From Chlamydiota bacterium (lineage in GTDB: Bacteria; Chlamydiota; Chlamydiia; Chlamydiales; Rhabdochlamydiaceae): a DNA stretch of 5,614 nt. Below, piece after piece: positions 1 through 4,479 of the stretch. The stretch is taken from the NCBI GenBank assembly GCA_011065225.1, contig JAAKFC010000105.1, positions 1 through 5,614 on the forward strand, in the 5' to 3' direction. A model generated the notes under the pieces. That model was not told the DNA's origin. It searched no databases and worked only from the letters and a program-made list of their open reading frames with translations. The first letter of the stretch is position 1; every line of letters starts with the position of its first letter. A program made the position numbers and the translations under genes.

Positions 1-1
1 T

Positions 2-670
2 TTAGAGGTGAAACGGCGTGCACCTGATCTTTTGCGCCGCTTGAGAAAAGGATCTACAGACCCCTCCATCCTCCTCGATTGGGTCAGTCTCTTTGCCCTT
101 GCCGTCAATGAAGAAAATGCTGCAGGTGGCCGGATCGTAACTGCACCCACAAATGGCGCAGCTGGCATCATTCCTTCTGTTCTCCACTACTACATGAAGT
201 TTTGCAAAAATCCCACAGAAGATGGCGTGATCACTTTTTTTCTCATTGCCGGAGCAATTGGCATCCTCTACAAAGAAGGAGCTTCTCTTTCTGCTGCTGA
301 AATGGGCTGTCAGGGAGAAATTGGCGTCGCCTGTTCAATGGCAGCGGGCGGACTTGCTGGAGCGCTTGGCGCAACCAATGCACAAATCGAAAATGCCGCT
401 GAAATTGGGATGGAACACAATCTTGGGCTTACTTGCGATCCCATAGCAGGCCTTGTTCAAGTGCCCTGCATTGAGCGCAATACCATGGGTGCCATCCAAG
501 CCATCAATGCGTGTCGTCTTGCCATGCATGGCGATGGCGAGCACCTCGTCTCTCTCGATCAAGTGATCAAAACCATGCACCAGACTGGCCTCGACATGAA
601 ACATCATTATAAAGAGACCTCCGAAGGAGGTCTCGCTATTCATGTATCCGTTGCCATTCCCGAGTGCTAG
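2..670 (+). CDS. sdaA: L-serine ammonia-lyase, iron-sulfur type, C-terminal part (5' end outside window)
   Basis: Cytoplasmic enzyme that deaminates L-serine to pyruvate and ammonia using a [4Fe-4S] cluster. The frame is open to the window edge (LEVKRRAP...), so about half of a ~450-residue single-chain enzyme, or the C-terminal part of an alpha subunit, is seen. Numbering from the GTG at 8: the glycine-rich TAPTNGAAG motif is at 45-53, and three cysteines at 101, 143 and 154 have the spacing Cx41Cx10C known for the cluster ligands of this family. The protein ends in Cys220, matching the C-terminal 'tail' cysteine that caps the fourth iron in the Legionella pneumophila enzyme. The YKETSEGGLA motif (201-210) is typical of the family's C-terminus. 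The stop (668-670) lies 3 bases from the stop of the convergent gene. The GTG at 8 is unlikely to be the true start. Identity is secure; whether the enzyme is one chain or two cannot be told here. Confidence 0.93.
   Translation, partial: LEVKRRAPDLLRRLRKGSTDPSILLDWVSLFALAVNEENAAGGRIVTAPTNGAAGIIPSVLHYYMKFCKNPTEDGVITFFLIAGAIGILYKEGASLSAAEMGCQGEIGVACSMAAGGLAGALGATNAQIENAAEIGMEHNLGLTCDPIAGLVQVPCIERNTMGAIQAINACRLAMHGDGEHLVSLDQVIKTMHQTGLDMKHHYKETSEGGLAIHVSVAIPEC
614..634 (-). terminator. Hairpin inside the 3' end of sdaA, candidate terminator for the trpR transcript
   Basis: A perfect 9-bp inverted repeat, GAGACCTCC and GGAGGTCTC with a 3-base loop, lies 40-60 bases past the stop of the 111-residue minus-strand gene. 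Read on the minus strand it is followed by TTTATAAT, a short imperfect T tract. Read on the plus strand it is followed by GCTATT, with no T tract, so it fits a minus-strand terminator better. It overlaps the codons for the conserved SdaA motif ETSEGGL. The weak T tract keeps the confidence moderate. Confidence 0.45.
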
Positions 671-673
671 CAT

Positions 674-1009
674 TTATGCTACTTTATACCCAGATTTTCT
701 TTGTGTTATAACTCCACCATAATAAGGATTCCCAATGCTCACCTTATTCTTAGTTAGAATTCTATTAAATCTTTCCTTAACCAATGGAAAAATCAGAGAA
801 TCATAAGTAGAGTTACCTGTATATTCCATGTCTTTGCAGACGATTTCACCTACTTTGGCTTTTGGCAATTCCTCGTTAAGTTTTTGGAAGATTGCGCGAA
901 CTTTTGCTTGGGTTATATCAACCAGTTGTTCTTTTTGTGGAAAGTAAAAACCGGAACTTCCTTTTAATAAAAATTTACGAATTTGGTCTTCTGTGATGGA
1001 TAATGTCAT
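674..1009 (-). CDS. Hypothetical protein, 111 residues, second gene after trpR
   Basis: I do not recognise this protein. It is small and basic, with no signal peptide, no membrane segment and no tryptophan. The N-terminal half (roughly 5-50: ITEDQIRKFLLKG, then DITQAKVRAIFQKLNEEL) looks helical; the C-terminal half is mixed, ending in NPYYGGVITQRKSGYKVA. The start is well supported: GGAGG at 1016-1020 (minus strand) sits 6 bases before the ATG, within AAGGAGG. It follows trpR by 54 bases on the same strand with no evident promoter of its own, so it is probably co-transcribed with trpR. Its ribosome-binding site can be sequestered by an upstream complementary sequence (see 1012-1081). The strong ribosome-binding site and the tight fit against sdaA argue that it is a real gene. 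Function is unknown; a role linked to tryptophan status is inference from position only. Confidence 0.72.
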   Translation of the reverse strand: MTLSITEDQIRKFLLKGSSGFYFPQKEQLVDITQAKVRAIFQKLNEELPKAKVGEIVCKDMEYTGNSTYDSLIFPLVKERFNRILTKNKVSIGNPYYGGVITQRKSGYKVA

Positions 1010-1011
1010 TT

Positions 1012-1081
1012 TAAACCTCCTTAAGGTTTTGTTTTTTTATTTTCTAAGGAGGCTTTCCATCTATTATTCTAAAAACCTCCT
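1012..1081 (-). promoter_or_regulatory. Alternative hairpins around the Shine-Dalgarno of the gene after trpR
   Basis: In minus-strand RNA three segments occur in order: AGGAGGUUUUU (1081-1071, the AGG-AGG arginine codons near the end of trpR), GGAAAGCCUCCUUA (1058-1045), and UAAGGAGGUUU (1023-1013, the Shine-Dalgarno of the next gene). The middle segment can pair with the first (about 11 pairs, two of them G-U, 13-base loop containing the trpR stop) or with the third (about 12 pairs including two G-U, 19-base A-rich loop). The helices exclude each other. The second hides the ribosome-binding site. A ribosome finishing trpR would cover the first segment and reach towards the middle one, so translational coupling is the simplest model. 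The pairing is seen in the sequence; its function is inferred. Confidence 0.5.
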
Positions 1082-1345
1082 CAGTTTGGATGAAATGTCT
1101 TTCAATGCATTTGATCCTCTTGTTATTTTGGCGATACTTACGCCAAGACTTTCTGCCATCTCTCTTTGTGTCTTTTCCCCATTGACAAGCTCCTGAATGA
1201 TCAGGAAACGCAGACCGAGATACCTTCGCTCTGAATGTGTTAAAAAGAGATCGAGATAATCGTTTACTTCATCGCTTTTCTTTAGGTGAGCCAGGCGCTC
1301 AATAAAATGCCACCAGCCTTCTTCTAAATCAGATTTTGTTTTCAT
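1064..1345 (-). CDS. trpR: Trp operon repressor TrpR
   Basis: DNA-binding repressor that dimerises and binds operators when loaded with L-tryptophan. At 93 residues it is close in length to chlamydial TrpR and shorter than E. coli TrpR. The helix-turn-helix is at about 59-82 (TQREMAESLGVSIAKITRGS then NALK), including the near-invariant ITRGSN. Residues matching the E. coli Trp-binding set are kept: Thr36 (T44), Arg46 (R54) and Arg76 (R84), so it should sense tryptophan. Two adjacent Trp codons occur at residues 11-12. The start has GGAG seven bases upstream (minus strand). The reading frame ends with TAA followed directly by TAG. Neighbours: a palindrome overlapping its likely -10 box suggests autoregulation; the downstream partner is an unknown protein rather than trpB/trpA. 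The family call is secure; the regulon is unknown. Confidence 0.92.
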   Translation of the reverse strand: MKTKSDLEEGWWHFIERLAHLKKSDEVNDYLDLFLTHSERRYLGLRFLIIQELVNGEKTQREMAESLGVSIAKITRGSNALKDISSKLRRFLE

Positions 1346-1350
1346 ATTTG

Positions 1351-1359
1351 CTCTCCGCT
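1351..1359 (-). promoter_or_regulatory. Ribosome-binding site of trpR
   Basis: On the minus strand GCGGAGAG precedes the ATG at 1345, with GGAG seven bases before it. This supports the chosen trpR start; no other in-frame ATG or GTG with a better site is seen just upstream. Confidence 0.55.
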
Positions 1360-1363
1360 TGGT

Positions 1364-1381
1364 GTAATAATGTACTATTAC
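1364..1381. promoter_or_regulatory. Palindrome upstream of trpR, candidate TrpR operator
   Basis: GTAATA and TATTAC form perfect 6-bp arms around a 6-base centre (ATGTAC), 19-36 bases before the trpR ATG. The plus strand reads TGTACTA at 1371-1377, like the TGTACTAG half-site of E. coli TrpR operators such as aroH. The palindrome overlaps the best -10 box of trpR, where a bound repressor would block initiation. That it binds TrpR is inference. Confidence 0.45.
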
Positions 1382-1385
1382 AGCA
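1377..1385 (-). promoter_or_regulatory. Candidate extended -10 box for the trpR operon
   Basis: The minus strand reads TGC followed by TGTAAT, an extended -10 (TGn plus a hexamer matching TATAAT at 5 of 6). No good -35 lies 17 bases upstream (TAGCAT at 1405-1400). A TTGTCA at 1430-1425 is a better -35, but pairs only with TAGCAT at a long 19-base spacing. Initiation near 1370 would give a leader of about 25 bases containing the ribosome-binding site. Confidence 0.35.
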
Positions 1386-1432
1386 GTATCCGTGATTTAA
1401 TGCTAGTCATAAAAAATATTTTAATGACAAGG

Positions 1433-1454
1433 CCTATGAACTCCGTTCTTTAGG
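1433..1454 (-). terminator. Weak hairpin after the hydrolase-like gene
   Basis: On the minus strand CCTA-AA-GAAC-GGA-GTTC-A-TAGG can fold into two 4-bp stems separated by an uneven internal loop, 25-46 bases past the stop at 1479. A T run (ATTTTTTAT) comes only about 20 bases later, so it is a poor intrinsic terminator and read-through into trpR is possible. The 1346-1478 gap holds no gene that I can support. Confidence 0.2.
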
Positions 1455-1478
1455 ACGAGCGGCACTAAATGTTTAGGG

Positions 1479-2654
1479 CTACCCTTTTTTTGTATTTTTT
1501 AGAAATATATTGCGTACAATTGCTGAAGCAAGATTTTCTCCGGGATTGATTGAAAATTTGCCCTGCTCTATTGTTTTGCCAGTCATGTTACAGAAAGAAT
1601 CTATTGTGGCGGCATGTTGAGCCCTTGGATGAGTTCTTAATGGATTGATTTTAAATTTACCTTGAAAAGTGCTTGCTCCAAGTTTGGAAAGATTGCTAGC
1701 GAGATTTTTATCAAATGCTCCATTACCAGAAAAATAATAATCATTTTCGGCTTCTAAAATAATAACTTTTCTTTCAGAAATTGGATTTGAGTCATCTGTT
1801 TTTAATTTTCTGTAAAATGCGGTTAATGATCTTTCAGGATCTCCTGACCAAGCAGAACAATAGGCTAAGAAATAGACTAAATAACGAATAACAGGATTCA
1901 GTATATTTCCTGCTTTCCATACAGAAGGAAGAGCTCTATCAAGAATCAATGTGTTTGGAACTTCTTGAGGATCTCTATTCTCTAAATTTTCCAAAATGGC
2001 CGAACCCATTGAATGACAAATCATCGAGTCTATAGAAAACCCTTGTTTTTTTAGTTCCCCTAATAAGGGAAAAACTATTTGGCCTGTCTGCTTAAAATTT
2101 AATGGCTTCCATAAGGTAAAATCTTCACCACTCTTTTTTTTAATTCCAAAGAGGCTCAATTGCATAAAACACAGGTTTTCATCTTGTTTAGATAGATCAT
2201 AATAAGAAGATAAAAATGGCATTATTCTCATGGGTGTAAGAGAAAGAGTTTCATCACCTCCTCCTATGCGTATGCAAGTATGTGTGTTTTTTGCTCTTGG
2301 AAAATTTGTATTAAAAATTAAAATTTTTGCACAAAATTCTGTATTCCCAGACTTAAACGTGATTGTTTTTTTTTCTTTATTAAATAGTTTTAGTGTTTCT
2401 ACTTTTGTAGGGTAGTGTGATGGATCCAAGACATCTGGATTTAAAATCTCCTTGCATTCTTTGAAAACAGATGGCGAAAATTTTTTATGTGGATCTGGGA
2501 AAAACATATTATTTCTAATCACCCTACCCACGGTGTTATTAGCAATTTGCTGGACAGTCCGTCTAATGCCGCCCAATATCCAAACTCCAAAAGATATGGG
2601 GAGATAAATTATTGTTCCGAGATTTTGAGCGCATGCAATACATACTGTTGCCAT
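1479..2654 (-). CDS. Alpha/beta-hydrolase-like protein, resembles chlamydial CHLPS 43 kDa (DUF818) family
   Basis: A 391-residue (~43 kDa) protein. An N-terminal hydrophobic segment (about 11-30, IIYLPISFGVWILGG) followed by RR suggests a membrane anchor or uncleaved signal. The body looks like a serine hydrolase: CHSMG at 213-217 gives Ser215 in a nucleophile elbow (Cys in place of the first Gly of GxSxG), Asp305 follows a beta strand (KVIILEAEND), and HPRAQH supplies His342 or His347 as the catalytic base. The order Ser, Asp, His is right for the fold. Size, N-terminal hydrophobic region and this triad fit the CHLPS/DUF818 proteins of Chlamydiae, whose substrates are unknown. QGKFKINP (331-338) and QGKFSINP (364-371) repeat around the putative His. 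AGAGGA lies 8 bases before the ATG. The gene is strongly A+T-rich compared with the genes outside this block. The fold is fairly sure; the family name is a recognition call. Confidence 0.75.
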   Translation of the reverse strand: MATVCIACAQNLGTIIYLPISFGVWILGGIRRTVQQIANNTVGRVIRNNMFFPDPHKKFSPSVFKECKEILNPDVLDPSHYPTKVETLKLFNKEKKTITFKSGNTEFCAKILIFNTNFPRAKNTHTCIRIGGGDETLSLTPMRIMPFLSSYYDLSKQDENLCFMQLSLFGIKKKSGEDFTLWKPLNFKQTGQIVFPLLGELKKQGFSIDSMICHSMGSAILENLENRDPQEVPNTLILDRALPSVWKAGNILNPVIRYLVYFLAYCSAWSGDPERSLTAFYRKLKTDDSNPISERKVIILEAENDYYFSGNGAFDKNLASNLSKLGASTFQGKFKINPLRTHPRAQHAATIDSFCNMTGKTIEQGKFSINPGENLASAIVRNIFLKNTKKG

Positions 2655-2679
2655 ATTAAAGATCCTCTAAATGAGAAAA

Positions 2680-2708
2680 AATATAATATGCAACAATAAA
2701 AAAAGCAA
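2680..2708 (-). promoter_or_regulatory. Candidate promoter of the hydrolase-like gene
   Basis: The minus strand reads TTGCTT (2708-2703), a 17-base spacer, then TATATT (2685-2680). The -10 matches the consensus at 5 of 6 and the -35 at 3 of 6. A start near 2673 would give a very short leader containing the AGAGGA ribosome-binding site at 2668-2663. Confidence 0.45.
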
Positions 2709-2783
2709 GTTATACATTAGTTGATTCAAAATTAATGACTCCGATTTTGGCAAAATTCCAATTCTTCAATTCAGATGCGTATA

Positions 2784-2812
2784 TTGTCAAAAAAAAAGTT
2801 CTCCAATAGTCT
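2784..2812 (+). promoter_or_regulatory. Candidate promoter of the phosphofructokinase gene
   Basis: TTGTCA (2784-2789), a 17-base spacer and TAGTCT (2807-2812). The -35 is good and the -10 is poor. The spacer begins with a run of A, nine in all counting the last base of the -35. Initiation near 2819 would leave a leader of about 15 bases that just includes the ribosome-binding site. The rest of the 2655-2833 gap shows only A+T-rich sequence and a CAATTC direct repeat at 2759 and 2767. Confidence 0.3.
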
Positions 2813-2817
2813 GTAGG

Positions 2818-2832
2818 GCATCTGGAGGATGC
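2818..2832 (+). promoter_or_regulatory. Small hairpin presenting the pfp ribosome-binding site
   Basis: GCATC and GATGC form a perfect 5-bp stem around the loop TGGAG. The Shine-Dalgarno GGAGG (2824-2828) lies mostly in the loop, 5 bases before the ATG at 2834. It supports this start and could modulate access, though the stem is short. Confidence 0.4.
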
Positions 2833-2833
2833 T

Positions 2834-4429
2834 ATGAACCGTCACATTTCCCGTTTGCAAAAGCTTAGAGCAGAATTCCGCCCGCAGTTGCCCAATGTGT
2901 TGCAAAACTTGCACAATATTCAATTCCAAAAAGGGGACCCCACTAGCTGTGTGGCAGATCAGGATCAAATTCAGCCTCTTTTTCCCAAAACATTTGGACG
3001 TCCCATCATGCAGGGGAAAGAAGGAGATCCGCGTGAAGGCAAAGTCCTGAAGGTAGGGGTTGTTTTTTCAGGCGGACAGGCTGCTGGAGGACACAATGTC
3101 ATCTCAGGGCTCTTTGATGCCCTCAAAACACTCAATCCACAGAGCAAATTGATTGGATTTTTGGGAGGCCCAAGCGGGATCGTCGATAATAAAATCCTAG
3201 AAATCACGCAGGATGGAATTGCTCCTTTTCGCAACCAAGGGGGCTTTGATCTCATCGGTTCCGGTCGGACGAAAATCGAGACGGATGAGCAATTGGCTGC
3301 ATCACTAAAAACGGTTTCAGATCACGATCTGGATGGGCTTGTTGTGATCGGAGGAGATGACTCCAATACCAATGCAGCGATTTTGGCAGAGTACTTTTTA
3401 AATCAAGGCTGCAAGACAGCAGTCATTGGTGTGCCAAAGACGATTGATGGCGATTTGAAAAATGCCTATATTGCCACCTCATTTGGCTTCGATACAGCTG
3501 CAAAGACTTATGCGCAGATGATTGGCAATATCGAGCGGGATGCCCTTTCTGCGAAAAAATACTGGCACTTCATCAAATTGATGGGGCGCTCAGCTTCTCA
3601 TATTACCCTGGAGTGTGCTCTTGCCACCCATCCCAATGTAGCCCTCATTGGCGAGGAAGTGGCGGCAAAAAAGATGACGCTTGCGCAGGTCACAAAAGAA
3701 GTGGCCGATGTGATTGAAGGGCGGAGTCAGAAAGGAATGGATTATGGGGTTGTTTTGGTTCCTGAAGGTTTGATTGAATTCATCCCCGAAATGAAGAAAT
3801 TGATCCAAGAGCTGAATGCATTAGTTGCTGAGGGAGGAGAACTCGATACGAGCAAGCTCTCTGAGGAGGCAAAGCACTGCTATGATGTCCTTCCAGAAGA
3901 GATCCAAAAACAGCTCTTACTCGATCGTGATCCCCATGGGAATGTCCAAGTCTCGATGATTGAGACAGAAAAGCTTTTGATCAGCGCAGTGAAGAAGGAA
4001 TTGGCAGGAAGAGGAAAATTTGCGGCCCAAAATCACTTCTTTGGCTACGAGGGGAGGGCAGGCTTTCCCTCTAATTTTGATACCCACTATTGCTATGCCC
4101 TTGGGTTTACTGCAACTCTGTTAGTGGATGAGGGGCTGACGGGCTATATCTCCTGTGTTGGCAACTTGCATCGGCCTTTGCAGGATTGGACGGTATTGGG
4201 TCTTCCCATCACTATGCTGATGAATATGGAAATGCGAAAGGGAAAGAACAAATCGGTGATCCAAAAAGCCCTTGTCGATCTGGAAGGAAAAGCCTTTCAG
4301 TTTTTTGCTGAGAATAGAAAAAGTTGGGCCGAAGAAGATCACTACCGCTACCCAGGGCCGATCCAGTATTTCGGGGAAGCTGAGATGGTGGACGGAATTC
4401 CCCTCACAATGCAGATTGAGTTTCAATAA
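2834..4429 (+). CDS. pfp: Diphosphate--fructose-6-phosphate 1-phosphotransferase (PPi-dependent phosphofructokinase)
   Basis: Reversibly phosphorylates fructose 6-phosphate with diphosphate instead of ATP, in cytoplasmic glycolysis/gluconeogenesis. At 531 residues it belongs to the long (~550-residue) class shared by plants, spirochaetes and chlamydiae, not the ~320-residue bacterial PfkA class. Motifs in order: SGGQAAGGHN (79-88) for the phosphate loop; GGDDSNTNA (173-181), where Asp176 replaces the Gly of ATP enzymes; PKTIDGDL (201-208), with Lys202 and catalytic Asp205; MGRSASH (250-256); and GYEGR (404-408) for the sugar phosphate. Asp176 and Lys202 together mark diphosphate use. The stretch of about 310-400 is the insertion typical of the long class. 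The start has GGAGG 5 bases upstream. The metallo-hydrolase gene follows after 50 bases; no strong terminator is visible between them. Chlamydial genomes often label such genes pfkA. Confidence 0.95.
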   Translation: MNRHISRLQKLRAEFRPQLPNVLQNLHNIQFQKGDPTSCVADQDQIQPLFPKTFGRPIMQGKEGDPREGKVLKVGVVFSGGQAAGGHNVISGLFDALKTLNPQSKLIGFLGGPSGIVDNKILEITQDGIAPFRNQGGFDLIGSGRTKIETDEQLAASLKTVSDHDLDGLVVIGGDDSNTNAAILAEYFLNQGCKTAVIGVPKTIDGDLKNAYIATSFGFDTAAKTYAQMIGNIERDALSAKKYWHFIKLMGRSASHITLECALATHPNVALIGEEVAAKKMTLAQVTKEVADVIEGRSQKGMDYGVVLVPEGLIEFIPEMKKLIQELNALVAEGGELDTSKLSEEAKHCYDVLPEEIQKQLLLDRDPHGNVQVSMIETEKLLISAVKKELAGRGKFAAQNHFFGYEGRAGFPSNFDTHYCYALGFTATLLVDEGLTGYISCVGNLHRPLQDWTVLGLPITMLMNMEMRKGKNKSVIQKALVDLEGKAFQFFAENRKSWAEEDHYRYPGPIQYFGEAEMVDGIPLTMQIEFQ

Positions 4430-4443
4430 TTTAAAATTTTTTC

Positions 4444-4472
4444 TTGATAGTTCGATCCCTCAAGTGGTAATA
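4444..4472 (+). promoter_or_regulatory. Weak candidate promoter before the metallo-hydrolase
   Basis: TTGATA (4444-4449), a 17-base spacer, then GTAATA (4467-4472), or TAATAA with 18. The -35 is good and the -10 is poor. Initiation would fall at about 4479, at the first ATG (4480), which favours the in-frame ATG at 4498 if this promoter is used. Co-transcription with pfp is equally possible. Confidence 0.22.
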
Positions 4473-4479
4473 ATAGTAT

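Noticed and set aside
335..673. Minus-strand open frame of 112 codons opposite sdaA, abutting the 111-residue gene
   Set aside because: It is antisense to conserved SdaA sequence, its residues show no family pattern, and no ribosome-binding site is seen at its ATG.
948..966. GGAA-C-TTCC followed by TTTT as a plus-strand terminator for sdaA
   Set aside because: A 4-bp stem with a one-base loop cannot form a stable hairpin, and it lies far beyond the sdaA stop.
1400..1411. CTAGT near 1403-1407 as a TrpR operator half-site
   Set aside because: It lacks a symmetric partner at operator spacing; the dyad at 1364-1381 is the better candidate.
1465..1476. CTAAA/TTTAG inverted repeat after the hydrolase-like gene as a terminator
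   Set aside because: Only 5 A+T-rich pairs with a 2-base loop and no T tract on the minus strand.
2487..2699. Plus-strand 70-codon frame over the 5' end of the hydrolase-like gene
   Set aside because: It is an antisense shadow of the N-terminal hydrophobic region, with no ribosome-binding site or family resemblance.
4430..4446. A+T-rich AATTTAAAATTTTTT after pfp as an intrinsic terminator
   Set aside because: There is a T run but no G+C-containing stem before it.
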